DNA from: Pseudokordiimonas caeni
GTDB taxonomy: Bacteria; Pseudomonadota; Alphaproteobacteria; Sphingomonadales; Kordiimonadaceae
Reading direction: 5' to 3'
DNA: 64,000 nt
Assembly (NCBI RefSeq): GCF_026719705.1
Contig: NZ_JAPPRR010000002.1
Coordinates: forward strand, 435,091 to 499,090
Shown here: positions 37,639 through 47,432 of the stretch, in pieces
How the letters are laid out: each line of letters begins with the position of its first letter
Position numbering within the stretch: the first letter of the stretch is position 1
Program-made: the position numbers and the translations under genes
Notes under the pieces: model-generated
What the model saw: the letters and a program-made list of their open reading frames with translations, nothing else
Databases searched by the model: none
Told to the model about the DNA's origin: nothing

Positions 37639-37689
37639 AAGGGCTTGCAGGCATATGGCTGCAAGCCCTTGTGGCCGTTCTGAGAACGG
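37639..37689 (+). other. Tandem hairpins ahead of the TonB-receptor gene
   Basis: A 12-bp perfect stem (AAGGGCTTGCAG at 37639-37650 with its complement at 37659-37670, 8-base loop) is followed by CCGTTC-TGA-GAACGG at 37675-37689. No T-run follows either, so they are not classic terminators. They may separate cytochrome and receptor expression, stabilise RNA or bind a regulator. Confidence 0.65.
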
Positions 37690-37756
37690 TTTGGCTAGGG
37701 AAAAGGGGCCGCAATTGAACAAGCAGCCCCGTAAAAAGGAAGCGGAGGGGAAACGC

Positions 37757-40489
37757 ATGCTTTCCACGGATGTCATTGCCCGGCTTTTGGCGGGTGCGAG
37801 TGTAGCCACCATGATCGGCTCCCATGTTGCGGTAGCGCAGGAGGAGCAGGATATCTTCGGCCTTGAAGAGATCGTCATCACGGCCCAGAAACGCGAACAG
37901 TCGGCACAGGATGTGCCGATTTCGCTGAATGCCTTCTCGGGCGATTTCCTTGATACCGTCGCCGCCGAGGATATGCGCGACCTTGTCGCCTACACGCCGG
38001 GGCTTGAGATCGGCACCAGCGTCACCCAGCCGACCTTCCAGATTCGCGGTGTGCAGACATCGGACTTCGGTGTGGGCACCGATCCGGCTGTCGGCCTTTA
38101 TGTGGACGGCGTTTATGCGGCACGCTCGGGCGCGGCCATCGTCTTCTTCTCGGATATCGAACGGGTTGAAGTGCTGAAAGGCCCGCAGGGCACGCTTTTT
38201 GGCCGCAACACCGCGGCTGGTGCCATTTCGATCATCACCAAGAAACCGGTGATGAACGAAACCGAAGGCAAGGTAAAACTGCGCTATGGCCGTTTCGACA
38301 AGCAGCAGCTTGACGCGATGGTCAACCTGCCGATCACTGAAACGCTGGCCCTTCGCGCCAACCTCCTGATCAACAATCAGGACGGGTTTGTGAAGGATGC
38401 GATCACCGGTGAAGATTATGGTCGCGAAAACAACGATACCGGTCGCGTGCAGTTGCGCTGGGAGCCGTCAGCCCAGACCTCGGTGAACCTCGCCTACGAG
38501 TTTGACCGTACCCGGCAGGACGAGAATCCGCCGATCATCGGCGTCTCAAACGGTGGTTACCGCTATAACCCGAGCGCCGACACGCTCGGCGACATTCCGG
38601 GGCAGGGCGACGTGCTTGTCGGTATCGCGCCGCTCCTCGGGCTGCCCTTCACGCGGGATACACCGCTTTCGGCGCTTGATTCCGTGCCGCTTGGCGCCAT
38701 CTATGCCGGCTTCGCGCCGTTCGGCTATGTGCCAAGCAACCCGGGCGCCTCATGGAACTTCTTCAAGCCTGCGACCTCGGTGGGCGGGGCCGATCCCCTG
38801 GGACCGCTTGCCAGCGACATCCACAACGGCGCTGAAAACCGCAATCTTTACGGCGTGAACCTGACTATCACCCATGATTTCGAGTGGGCGACGCTCACCT
38901 CGATCTCGGCTTTCAAGAAGTTCAGCACCAATAACCTGCAGGATGAGGACGGCACCGCCGACCCCGCCTTCTATTTCGATACGGACAATATCGAGGACAA
39001 CAAGCATTTCTATCAGGAACTGCGCCTCAATGGCGTCAGTGGCCCGCTCACCTGGACGGCCGGCTTCTCCTTCTTCAAGGAACGCGCCGAACAGGCTTCG
39101 GCCACCCATGGCACGACGGATTCGATCGACAATACGCTCTATAACGTCGGCGCCACGCCGGGGGCACTCGCCTTCGCGTTCGATCCGACTGATGGCTTCA
39201 ACGCTTGTGACAGCCTGATGCTCGACAGTTTCGGCGGGTTTGTCAGCCTGTTGAACGATGTACCGCTTTCCTGCTTTGATCCGTCGCTCCCCGGCGCGTC
39301 GCTCGAGCAGCTTGCCCAGACCTTCGGTACCACCATGTTCGGCCGCACATGGGAAGAAACCATGTATGGGGTTGGTCGTAACACGGCTTATGCAGCATAC
39401 GCCGATGCCACCTATGCCCTGACTGACCGGTTGAACCTCACGGCGGGCATCCGCTTTACCCACGACAAGAAATCGTGGGAATGGTTCAACGGCGCACGCA
39501 CCATCTCTGGCTATGACGAGCTGACCATCCCGGCCATTGGCATGAATCTCGCCGATGTTCACCAGATGCTCCTCGCCAATATCCTTGGCGGCAACGGTGA
39601 CCTTGTGTTCAACCAGAGCCTCGAAGGCCAGAAGTTTGAGCGCAAGGACAGCTGGAACAACCTCAGCCCGCGCGTTGTGGTGGACTACAAGCTGACCGAT
39701 GACTTCATGGTCTTCGCGTCTTACGCCAACGGCTACAAGGCGGGCGGCTTCAACTCGGTCGAGGTGAACAGCTATTTCGACAATGAAAAAGTCTGGAACA
39801 TCGAGGGTGGTTTCAAGTCGGAATGGTTCGACCGCACGCTGCGCTTCAACGCGTCGGTGTGGCATTATCGCTATGACGACAAGCAGTCGATCCGCCTGAC
39901 CACGGTCGATGGTTCGAACGTACCGCAATATATCACCCAGACGACCGACACCTCGGGCAAGGGTATCGATCTCGAACTGCTGTGGGTGCCGGTTGAAGGT
40001 ATGCGCCTCTTTGCCAACGCCGGCTTCCAGGACATCACTTGCAAGGCGAACTGCGGCGACGACGACGATACCGACGGCGATGACGATCCGTTCATCGGGG
40101 ATCCGACCGGTGAGCCCTCGACCCGCATCTCGTTCGGCGGCATGTACCGGTTCGACCTTGGCACGCGCGGCTTCCTCGACTTCCACGTCGATCACAGCTA
40201 CAGCTCGGCTCGCCGTGACAACCAGATCTGCCGCAACGATGGTACCTGCGGGATCGTCACTGTGGGCGATGTGAGCTGGGAAACCGGTGTGGCCGAAAAC
40301 TACACCAATGCCCGGATCACCTGGTCGACCGAAGACGAAAACTTCAGCCTCTCGGTCTTTGCCAACAATATCTTCAGCAACCGTTATCTCGGCGGCGCTG
40401 GCGGTCTTGTGGTCGACACGATGGGCGCTCCGCGCACCGAAATCGAAATGCCCGGCATCTGGGGCATCGATCTGACCGCGCGTTTCTAA
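37757..40489 (+). CDS. TonB-dependent outer-membrane receptor
   Basis: A 910-residue receptor that imports a ligand using the proton motive force. The start at 37757 has a GGAGGGG site, and the signal peptide ends near AVAQ. A TonB box (EEIVITAQKR) follows, then the plug domain (about 45-160, with FQIRGVQTSDFG and GPQGTLFGRNTAAGAI) and a 22-strand barrel ending in a terminal Phe (LTARF). An Asp-rich extracellular stretch near residues 767-780 could bind calcium. Third gene of the TetR-flanked locus; ligand unknown. Confidence 0.92.
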   Translation: MLSTDVIARLLAGASVATMIGSHVAVAQEEQDIFGLEEIVITAQKREQSAQDVPISLNAFSGDFLDTVAAEDMRDLVAYTPGLEIGTSVTQPTFQIRGVQTSDFGVGTDPAVGLYVDGVYAARSGAAIVFFSDIERVEVLKGPQGTLFGRNTAAGAISIITKKPVMNETEGKVKLRYGRFDKQQLDAMVNLPITETLALRANLLINNQDGFVKDAITGEDYGRENNDTGRVQLRWEPSAQTSVNLAYEFDRTRQDENPPIIGVSNGGYRYNPSADTLGDIPGQGDVLVGIAPLLGLPFTRDTPLSALDSVPLGAIYAGFAPFGYVPSNPGASWNFFKPATSVGGADPLGPLASDIHNGAENRNLYGVNLTITHDFEWATLTSISAFKKFSTNNLQDEDGTADPAFYFDTDNIEDNKHFYQELRLNGVSGPLTWTAGFSFFKERAEQASATHGTTDSIDNTLYNVGATPGALAFAFDPTDGFNACDSLMLDSFGGFVSLLNDVPLSCFDPSLPGASLEQLAQTFGTTMFGRTWEETMYGVGRNTAYAAYADATYALTDRLNLTAGIRFTHDKKSWEWFNGARTISGYDELTIPAIGMNLADVHQMLLANILGGNGDLVFNQSLEGQKFERKDSWNNLSPRVVVDYKLTDDFMVFASYANGYKAGGFNSVEVNSYFDNEKVWNIEGGFKSEWFDRTLRFNASVWHYRYDDKQSIRLTTVDGSNVPQYITQTTDTSGKGIDLELLWVPVEGMRLFANAGFQDITCKANCGDDDDTDGDDDPFIGDPTGEPSTRISFGGMYRFDLGTRGFLDFHVDHSYSSARRDNQICRNDGTCGIVTVGDVSWETGVAENYTNARITWSTEDENFSLSVFANNIFSNRYLGGAGGLVVDTMGAPRTEIEMPGIWGIDLTARF

Positions 40490-40511
40490 GGCCTAATCAT
40501 CAGCTTTGCGG

Positions 40512-40540
40512 AAAGGCCGGGTTCGCCCGGCCTTTTCTTT
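40512..40540 (+). terminator. Intrinsic terminator after the TonB-receptor gene
   Basis: A 10-bp stem AAAGGCCGGG/CCCGGCCTTT closes a stable TTCG tetraloop and runs into CTTTTCTTTT. It marks the end of the beta-helix/cytochrome/receptor unit. Confidence 0.92.
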
Positions 40541-40587
40541 TGCCCGTCACTTTGCTAGGGCTTCTGCACCGGATGAAAGGAAAAGCG

Positions 40588-41391
40588 ATGGCGGAACAGG
40601 CGCTGAGGGTCGGCATCATTGGATGCATGGGCCGGATGGGACAGGCAGTTGCCGCCGTGGTAGTGGCCGCTGACGGGCTGGTGCTTGCAGGCGGTACGGA
40701 CCGGGCCGGCAATCCCGGTATGAAAATCCCCGGCACGGATGCTCCGGTGATGATGGATCTCGCTGGCCTCCTTGAGATATCGGATGTGGTGATCGATTTC
40801 TCGGCACCCGGCTCCACCGCCGACCATGCCGAGGCGGCAGCGGCAGTGGGTACGGCGCTTGTTGTTGGCACCACGGGCCTGACCGCCAGCGATCATGCCG
40901 CGCTTGATGCGGCTGGCAAGTCCACGGCCATCGTTCAGGCGGGTAATTTCTCGCTCGGCGTCAATCTCCTGATGGCGCTCACGGAAGAAGCCGCCCGTGT
41001 TCTGGGCGACGATTGGGATATCGATATTCTTGAAATGCATCACCGCCACAAGGTCGATGCACCCTCCGGCACCGCGCTGATGCTTGGGGAAGCTGCCGCC
41101 AAGGGGCGCGGCGTCGACCTTGGGACGGTTGCCTGCAAGGCGCGCGACGGGGTGATCGGCGAGCGGCCGGTCGGGGAAATCGGCTTCGCAACCCTTCGGG
41201 GCGGCGCTGTGATCGGCGAGCATGAGGTGATTTTCGCGTCGGATAGCGAACGGCTGATCCTGTCGCACAAGGCTGAAAACCGCAGCCTTTTTGCCAAGGG
41301 CGCGGTAGTGGCGGCGCGGTTTGCCGCGACCGTTCCGGCCGGGCGCTACACGATGCAGGATGTGCTGAAGTTGCAGCTCGGGAGCCGGTGA
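40588..41391 (+). CDS. dapB: 4-hydroxy-tetrahydrodipicolinate reductase
   Basis: Lysine and diaminopimelate biosynthesis. The 267-residue protein from ATG 40588 (AAGGAAA upstream) has the nucleotide motif GIIGCMGRMGQAV at the N-terminus and the catalytic HHRHKVDAPSGTAL near residue 150. In-frame codons upstream (40540, 40573) are not supported by the family. It overlaps the next small gene at TGATG. Confidence 0.96.
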   Translation: MAEQALRVGIIGCMGRMGQAVAAVVVAADGLVLAGGTDRAGNPGMKIPGTDAPVMMDLAGLLEISDVVIDFSAPGSTADHAEAAAAVGTALVVGTTGLTASDHAALDAAGKSTAIVQAGNFSLGVNLLMALTEEAARVLGDDWDIDILEMHHRHKVDAPSGTALMLGEAAAKGRGVDLGTVACKARDGVIGERPVGEIGFATLRGGAVIGEHEVIFASDSERLILSHKAENRSLFAKGAVVAARFAATVPAGRYTMQDVLKLQLGSR

Positions 41392-41774
41392 TGGGCGACA
41401 AGCTTTCTGATCTTGGCCGTCAGATGCGCCTCAATGCCGCTGGCAAAAAGCTGGCGAGCGGCGACATGGCCGACGCCTTTGCCGAGTATCTGGCGCTCGC
41501 CCGCGAAGGTTATGCGCCGGCCCAGCATGTCACCGCGCTTTGTCTGGGCTCGGAAGACATGCCGGATGAAGCGCTTGGCGAAGAAGCCGAAGACTGGGAC
41601 CGCGAGGTGGAAGCTGCCGCGTGGGATTGTCTCTCGGTCCGGAACGGTTTTGACGGCGCGGGGCTTATCTTCAAACAGGCGGCACTTGATCCCGAATGGC
41701 ACGCCGCGATGGAAGTCCGCATTGATGAACTGGCAACAGAGTTTCCGGATGCGCTTCAGGAGAATAAGGCCTAA
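41391..41774 (+). CDS. Conserved hypothetical acidic protein
   Basis: A 127-residue acidic, helical protein with no signal peptide or membrane segment. The region LASGDMADAFAEYLALAREGYAPAQHVTAL resembles a single Sel1/TPR-like helix pair, but I cannot assign a family. It starts on the dapB stop (TGATG) with GGAG upstream, so it is translated with dapB. Converges with the DUF2244 gene by a 4-base overlap. Confidence 0.7.
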   Translation: MGDKLSDLGRQMRLNAAGKKLASGDMADAFAEYLALAREGYAPAQHVTALCLGSEDMPDEALGEEAEDWDREVEAAAWDCLSVRNGFDGAGLIFKQAALDPEWHAAMEVRIDELATEFPDALQENKA

Positions 41775-42238
41775 CGCCGTTGCCAGGCATCCAGGGCCTC
41801 GCGGATTTCAGCGGCAAGGTCGCGCCGTTCGGCGGGGTTGAGATAAGCGCCCAGGCTCACCGTCTGCTGGTGGGTCGTGATGGTCAGCTCGGTGCCGCCG
41901 CGTTCGTCTTCCAGAAGCTTCACTTTGGCCCAGTAGGGCTCGAGCCGCCAGCTTTCACGCCGCCCGTTCGGGTAGCGCCGCTCGACCAGAAGATCGGTAT
42001 CCGTCAGGCGGACCGTTTCGGTCAGCCGGGCGCGGCGGTAGCTGATGGTGAAGGCCAGCCAGATGGCGAAAATGTCGGCGGCCACAAACAGCACGACAGG
42101 CCATGCTCCCACAAACAGGAAGCGCAGCGCGGCCAGTCCGGTGATGCCGCCGATCACCCACATCAGGCGCTTGAAATGCCGCCGGCTGAGCGACCGGTGG
42201 GGATAGACGATCAGGTCAAGATGGGCCCGGCCCGTCAC
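41771..42238 (-). CDS. DUF2244 membrane protein
   Basis: A 155-residue protein opening with the DUF2244 signature (YPHRSLSRRHFKRLM), two adjacent membrane helices (about 26-68) and a soluble beta-rich domain with a Trp-rich NGRRESWRLEPYWAKV segment. Function is unknown. It overlaps the upstream flavoprotein hydroxylase by four bases, so the two are co-expressed. Confidence 0.82.
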   Translation of the reverse strand: MTGRAHLDLIVYPHRSLSRRHFKRLMWVIGGITGLAALRFLFVGAWPVVLFVAADIFAIWLAFTISYRRARLTETVRLTDTDLLVERRYPNGRRESWRLEPYWAKVKLLEDERGGTELTITTHQQTVSLGAYLNPAERRDLAAEIREALDAWQRR

Positions 42239-43452
42239 AACCGGTCGCCGGAGAGGAGCTTCGGCAGCGTGCCGACCGTGCCGCGCGCGTGCGCCATGAA
42301 GAAATTTTTCAAGGGCGGGATGCGGTCAACCACCGCAAGGCCAAGGTCGCGGGCGATGCGAACGGGTGCAATATCGTTTGAAAACAGCCGGTTCAGCACA
42401 TCGGTTACACCCATCAGGGTCACATTGTCGAACTCGCGCCAACGGGCGTAACGATCAAGCACTGCGCCCGAGCCGATATCGAGCCCGGCGCGGGCGGCCT
42501 CGACGATCACCTCGATGAGTGCCGCCACATCGCGCAGGCCCATATTGAGGCCCTGACCCGCAATCGGATGGATGCCGTGGGCGGCGTCCCCCACAAGGGC
42601 GAGCCGCGTGTCGGTATAGCGGTCCGCGAACTGCAGGGTCAGCGGATAGCACCAGCGCCCGCCGATCACTTTCACCTTGCCCAGAAAATCGCCGCAGCGG
42701 CGTTGTACTTCGGCCTCGAACGCGCGGGGCGAAAGGCCCATGACCGTGTCGGCCAGATGCTGCTTTTCAGTCCAGACGAGCGACGACCGATTGCCGGTCA
42801 GCGGCAGGATGGCGAAGGGGCCGGATGGCAGGAAACGCTCGTGCGCCACCCCGCCGTGCGGTAGTTCGTGCTCGATCGAGCAGACGATACCAACCTGATC
42901 ATAGCCCCATTCGGTCACCGTGATTCCGGCGTCGCGTCGCGCCTGACTGGCGCGCCCGTCGATCCCGAGAAGGAGCCAGGCGGTGATCGTGTTGCCGTCA
43001 GCAAGCGTGAGGCGCGCGGCTACGGCATCGCGCTCAATCTCGGTGACGCTGGCGGGCGCCAGATGGCGCAGGTTCGGCAATTCCTTGGCGCGGGCATGGA
43101 GCGCGAGCCGCATATGCCGGTTTTCAACCATCTCGCCAAGTGGGCCAGCGCCAAGGTCGCGGTGATCGAAATGCAGGTGCATCAGCGAGGGGCCGTCCGA
43201 AACGCGGATTTCCCTGATCGGCTGGTGGCGGCCTTCAAGGTGCTCCCACACGCCGATCGCCTTCAGGAGATTGCAGCTTGCATAGGCAATCGCACTCGAC
43301 CGTCCGTCAAAGCTTTCAAGCGTCTGGTCGCCCGGCTCGCCACGGTCGATCACGGTCACGTCAAGGCCGTGGGCCGCGAGCCCGATGCCCGCCGCGAGGC
43401 CGGCAAGGCCCCCACCAAGAATGGCGATATCGGTCGTCTGATCGTGTGGCAT
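42235..43452 (-). CDS. UbiH/UbiF-type FAD-dependent ubiquinone hydroxylase
   Basis: A 405-residue flavoprotein monooxygenase. The FAD motif GGGLAGLAAGIGLA lies at 13-26, an internal DG motif near LLLGIDGRAS, and GDAAHGIHPIAGQGLNMG near 282 binds the flavin ribityl chain. The ubiquinone hydroxylase family includes UbiH, UbiF, UbiI and UbiL; which ring position it modifies cannot be read from sequence. Followed by DUF2244, divergent from ftsK. Confidence 0.88.
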   Translation of the reverse strand: MPHDQTTDIAILGGGLAGLAAGIGLAAHGLDVTVIDRGEPGDQTLESFDGRSSAIAYASCNLLKAIGVWEHLEGRHQPIREIRVSDGPSLMHLHFDHRDLGAGPLGEMVENRHMRLALHARAKELPNLRHLAPASVTEIERDAVAARLTLADGNTITAWLLLGIDGRASQARRDAGITVTEWGYDQVGIVCSIEHELPHGGVAHERFLPSGPFAILPLTGNRSSLVWTEKQHLADTVMGLSPRAFEAEVQRRCGDFLGKVKVIGGRWCYPLTLQFADRYTDTRLALVGDAAHGIHPIAGQGLNMGLRDVAALIEVIVEAARAGLDIGSGAVLDRYARWREFDNVTLMGVTDVLNRLFSNDIAPVRIARDLGLAVVDRIPPLKNFFMAHARGTVGTLPKLLSGDRL

Positions 43453-43591
43453 GGCGCGGGCTCCTCTCTCCTTTCTGCTCTACGCCCTTGGGGGCTTGCT
43501 GTCCAGCATGGGCAACGCCTACTTGTCAGGGCCCCGGCGGTCTGGGTAAAGTGGCCGGGCTCATGCAGAACAAATCAGGGACAAGCAGACA

Positions 43592-46138
43592 GTGACAGGC
43601 GTAAAGGGAGTGAAACGGACAGCGGGCAAGAACCCCGGCAAGGCACAGGCTGCGGCGACCCGCAACCCGCGCCGCGTTTCCTCGAAACCTGCTGCCCGCA
43701 AGGGCGGCTCTGCACCGATCCTGCCGCCCGCTGTAGTGACGGGCCTGAAGTCCACGGCCTGGCGCAGCTTCGGCCTTCTCCTGATGGCGCTTGGCGTCAT
43801 GATGGTCCTGTCGCTCGCTACCTATAATCCCATGGACCCGACACTCAATCGCATCGCCGATGGTCCCGTCACCAACATGATGGGTGCTCCCGGCGCGGCG
43901 GTGGCTGATATTCTGATGCAGACGCTGGCGCTTGCCGCCTATCTTCTGGCCCTGCCACTGCTTGTCTGGGGCTTCAAGATCGCGCGGCTCAAATGGCTCA
44001 GGCTTTTCTGGATCAATCTCGCGTTCCTGCCGGTTGGCCTGATCCTTCTCGCCACCGCCATGAGTGTGGTGGCACCAAGCGGCGATTTCCCGGTTCAAGC
44101 CGGCTATGGTGGCGCGCTTGGCCAGATGTTTTACAGTTATGTCATCACGCTTTTCGGGGCGCTGGTGTTGCCGAAATGGGTCTTTGCTGTCGTTTTCGCG
44201 GCGCTGGGCCTGCCGGCTTATGCCGTGTCGCTCGCACTTTCGGGCGAGGAATGGCGCACCATCGCGCGCGGCATCTATATTGCTGTGGCGATGAGCTGGC
44301 GTTGGCTCAAATGGGGCCTTGCCCACAGCGTGCTTGCGGTCGTCAAGGCTGCCGGTTTCGCCAAGGGCCGGGTGGCCGAGCAGGCAGCATCGCGCCGCGC
44401 GGCGCGTGCTGAACGCCGTGAACCGGTGATCGGTGAAGCTGCTGACCACGCCCCGGTCTTTGTGGACAGTGATCCCGACGATGAGGAACTGCCGCCCTTC
44501 GAGATGGACGAAACCCCCGCCAGCCGCAGCCGCGTGAAGGCCCGGCAGGATCCGGTGAAGGGCCGTCGCGAGGAAATCGAGGCCCAGCGCGCCTTCGACC
44601 TTGGCGACAGCGACGGCTTCCGCCTGCCGCCGCTTGAGCTTCTGGCCCCGCCCAAGCCCGGCGAGAAGATCGACAGCCTGTCGACCGAAGCACTGGATGG
44701 CAATGCCCGCATGCTGGAAAGCGTGCTGGATGACTTCGGCGTCAAGGGCGACATCAATGATGTGCGCCCCGGACCCGTTGTCACGCTTTATGAGCTGGAG
44801 CCAGCCCGCGGCACCAAATCCGCCCGCGTGATCGGCCTTGCCGACGATATCGCCCGCTCAATGAGTGCGATTTCCGCCCGTGTGGCCGTCGTGCCCGGCC
44901 GCAACGCCATCGGGATCGAACTGCCGAACCAGAAGCGCGAGACGGTTTACCTGCGCGAACTTCTAGCGAGCCGCGAATATGAAATGACCAAGGCCCGCCT
45001 GCCGGTAGCGCTTGGCAAGGATATCGGCGGCGCGCCGGTGATCGCGGACCTTGCCACCATGCCGCACCTTCTGGTCGCCGGTACCACCGGTTCGGGCAAA
45101 TCGGTCGGCATCAACACGATGATCGAGTCGCTCCTTTACCGGCATACGCCCGAAACGCTCCGGCTGATCATGGTGGATCCCAAGATGCTGGAACTGTCGA
45201 TCTATGACGATATCCCGCATCTTCTGACACCCGTGGTAACCGAAGCGAAGAAGGCAGTCGTGGCGCTCAAATGGGCGGTGCGCGAGATGGAAACTCGCTA
45301 CCGGAACATGTCGCGCCTTGGCGTGCGCAATCTTGCCGCCTTCAACAAGCGGATCGAGGAAGCCCGCGCGAACGGCGAGGAACTGGTGCGCGAGGTGCAG
45401 GTCGGTTTCGACAAGGAAACCGGCCAGCCGATGTATGAAGAACAGCGCTTCGACTTCCAGCCGCTGCCCTATATCGTCATCATCATCGACGAGATGGCCG
45501 ACCTGATGCTGGTCGCCGGCAAGGATGTGGAAGCCACCGTCCAGCGGCTGGCGCAGATGGCGCGGGCAGCGGGCATCCACCTGATCATGGCGACCCAGCG
45601 GCCTTCCGTGGACGTGATCACCGGCACGATCAAGGCAAACTTCCCGACCCGGATCAGTTTCCAGGTCACCTCGAAGATCGACAGCCGCACCATTCTGGGC
45701 GAGCAGGGTGCCGAACAGCTTCTTGGCATGGGCGACATGCTTTACATGGCGGGGGGCGGGCGCATCACCCGCGTGCACGGCGCGTTTGTATCGGACGAGG
45801 AAGTCCAGTCCATCGTTGATCACCTGAAACTGCAGGGCCAGCCGGACTATAAGGCGGAAGTGACGGAAGAACCTGAAGAAGGCTTCGACAGCCCGTTCAT
45901 CCCCGGTCCATCCGGCGGCGGCAATAGTGGTGATGACGCCAGCCTCTATGATCAGGCGGTGGATATTGTGCTGCGTGACAGGCGGCCCACCACCAGCTAT
46001 ATCCAGCGGCGGCTGAAGATCGGCTATAACAAGGCCGCCTCGTTGATCGAGGAAATGGAACAACAGGGCGTGATCAGCGCGCCCAATGCCAAAGGCCAGC
46101 GCGAAGTGCTGGTCCCGGCACGCGAGGAAGAATATTGA
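43592..46138 (+). CDS. ftsK: DNA translocase FtsK
   Basis: Couples division to segregation of the chromosome terminus. The 848-residue protein has four N-terminal membrane helices (about 50-230), a charged linker (about 250-370) and the motor with Walker A GTTGSGKS at 497-504 and Walker [13 protein letters not shown]. The C-terminal gamma winged helix carries [12 protein letters not shown]. It starts at a GTG with no better upstream codon. Its stop overlaps the lolA start. Confidence 0.96.
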   Translation: MTGVKGVKRTAGKNPGKAQAAATRNPRRVSSKPAARKGGSAPILPPAVVTGLKSTAWRSFGLLLMALGVMMVLSLATYNPMDPTLNRIADGPVTNMMGAPGAAVADILMQTLALAAYLLALPLLVWGFKIARLKWLRLFWINLAFLPVGLILLATAMSVVAPSGDFPVQAGYGGALGQMFYSYVITLFGALVLPKWVFAVVFAALGLPAYAVSLALSGEEWRTIARGIYIAVAMSWRWLKWGLAHSVLAVVKAAGFAKGRVAEQAASRRAARAERREPVIGEAADHAPVFVDSDPDDEELPPFEMDETPASRSRVKARQDPVKGRREEIEAQRAFDLGDSDGFRLPPLELLAPPKPGEKIDSLSTEALDGNARMLESVLDDFGVKGDINDVRPGPVVTLYELEPARGTKSARVIGLADDIARSMSAISARVAVVPGRNAIGIELPNQKRETVYLRELLASREYEMTKARLPVALGKDIGGAPVIADLATMPHLLVAGTTGSGKSVGINTMIESLLYRHTPETLRLIMVDPKMLELSIYDDIPHLLTPVVTEAKKAVVALKWAVREMETRYRNMSRLGVRNLAAFNKRIEEARANGEELVREVQVGFDKETGQPMYEEQRFDFQPLPYIVIIIDEMADLMLVAGKDVEATVQRLAQMARAAGIHLIMATQRPSVDVITGTIKANFPTRISFQVTSKIDSRTILGEQGAEQLLGMGDMLYMAGGGRITRVHGAFVSDEEVQSIVDHLKLQGQPDYKAEVTEEPEEGFDSPFIPGPSGGGNSGDDASLYDQAVDIVLRDRRPTTSYIQRRLKIGYNKAASLIEEMEQQGVISAPNAKGQREVLVPAREEEY

Positions 46139-46821
46139 TGAAGCGCACCTTTGCGCCGCTCCTTCTCTCTGTTTTCGCTTTTCTCTCACCGGCGGTGACG
46201 GCTCAGGAAGCCGAGCTTCCGCCTCTTGAGGAAGCAACGATGGAGGAAGACCCCACCTTCGCCGCTTTCAAGGATGTGGAACGTTATTTCCGCGAAACTG
46301 AAAGCCTGAAGGCCGGCTTCGTGCAGCATGCCCCCTCGGGCGAGATCACCTCGGGCATGGTCTATATGGCCCGGCCCGGTCGCATCCGGTTCGACTATGC
46401 GGGCGATGTGCCTTTCCTTGTGGTGGCGGACGGCGAAGCCCTCAACCTCATTGACTATGAAGTCGGGCAGGTGACGCGCTGGCCGATCGATGACACGCCT
46501 TTGCGGCTACTCCTTGGCCGTGATGTCGATCTCGCCCGTCTCGGTGCGCAGGTCCAGGCCGCCCCCGGCGGTGACGAGCGGATTGTGGCCGTGCATGCGC
46601 GCGACGAGAACCGGCCCGAACTTGGCACCATCACGATCTTTTTCGAGCGCCGCGCCGACGCGCCCGATACGCTGACGCTCAAGGGCTGGCTCGTGAAGGA
46701 CGCACAGGCACAGGAAACCTATGTCGAGCTCGTGGATGCCGTCCTCAATCCCGAACTTGAAAAGAAGCTCTGGACCTTTGAAGACCCGCGGGGCCTTTCC
46801 AAACGCCGCCGCACGCGCTGA
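46138..46821 (+). CDS. LolA-family outer-membrane lipoprotein carrier
   Basis: A 227-residue periplasmic protein with signal peptide (cleavage near VTA) and the LolA domain, with conserved KAGFVQ and GMVYMARPGRIRFDY segments. It would carry lipoproteins from LolCDE to the outer membrane. The ATG overlaps the ftsK stop by one base. The ftsK-lolA-xth order is common in Alphaproteobacteria. Confidence 0.9.
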   Translation: MKRTFAPLLLSVFAFLSPAVTAQEAELPPLEEATMEEDPTFAAFKDVERYFRETESLKAGFVQHAPSGEITSGMVYMARPGRIRFDYAGDVPFLVVADGEALNLIDYEVGQVTRWPIDDTPLRLLLGRDVDLARLGAQVQAAPGGDERIVAVHARDENRPELGTITIFFERRADAPDTLTLKGWLVKDAQAQETYVELVDAVLNPELEKKLWTFEDPRGLSKRRRTR

Positions 46822-46831
46822 GAGGATCATC

Positions 46832-47413
46832 ATGACCGATATCGATATCGACGATCTTCTGGAAGAATTGCCGACGCTTTCGGGCGTCGCCGCCTTCATT
46901 GCGGTCGTCAACAATATGCACTGGTTCCGCACGCTGGGCGAAACGCCGTCCGATAACGACCGGCGCCTTGCCGAAGCTTACGGCCCTGCGCTTGGCTTCC
47001 CCGAGGCCGAACCCGCTTTCCTTTTTGACTGGGAAGATGCGGCCGCCGCCGCGGAATCGAACGATATCAACAGCCCTTCGTGGGAAGCGGAGGAACAGCT
47101 TCGCGCCGCGCTCACGGATGATCTTCTGGCTGTCCTTGATGAAGACACGTTCGAAATGGTGCTGACCCACATCAATGAAAGCACGATCCCGGCGATTGAA
47201 GCCGCCGCCGAAGATGCCGCCGATTATCTGAGGATCGACGACGGCGAGTTCGTGCGTGCCGCCACGGGCGCCGCCGTGCAGGCGGTGCATCAGGCCGCCC
47301 TTGTGATGCTGACGGGCGCAGATGACGATCATCCCTTCGCGCTCCGTTTCCGGCTTTTTGAACGCGGCCGCTGGCCCATCGGCGTCACCGGCGCCAGTTT
47401 CCTCATCTACTGA
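46832..47413 (+). CDS. Conserved hypothetical acidic protein between lolA and xth
   Basis: A 193-residue soluble acidic protein, mainly helical, starting MTDIDIDDLLEELPTLSG with a GAGAGGA ribosome site. No motif or domain was recognised. The end (FALRFRLFERGRWPIGVTG) is beta-like. It lies 11 bases after the lolA stop and 20 bases before xth, so it belongs to the ftsK-lolA-xth unit. Function is not known. Confidence 0.7.
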   Translation: MTDIDIDDLLEELPTLSGVAAFIAVVNNMHWFRTLGETPSDNDRRLAEAYGPALGFPEAEPAFLFDWEDAAAAAESNDINSPSWEAEEQLRAALTDDLLAVLDEDTFEMVLTHINESTIPAIEAAAEDAADYLRIDDGEFVRAATGAAVQAVHQAALVMLTGADDDHPFALRFRLFERGRWPIGVTGASFLIY

Positions 47414-47432
47414 CCGACGAAAGGACAGACCC

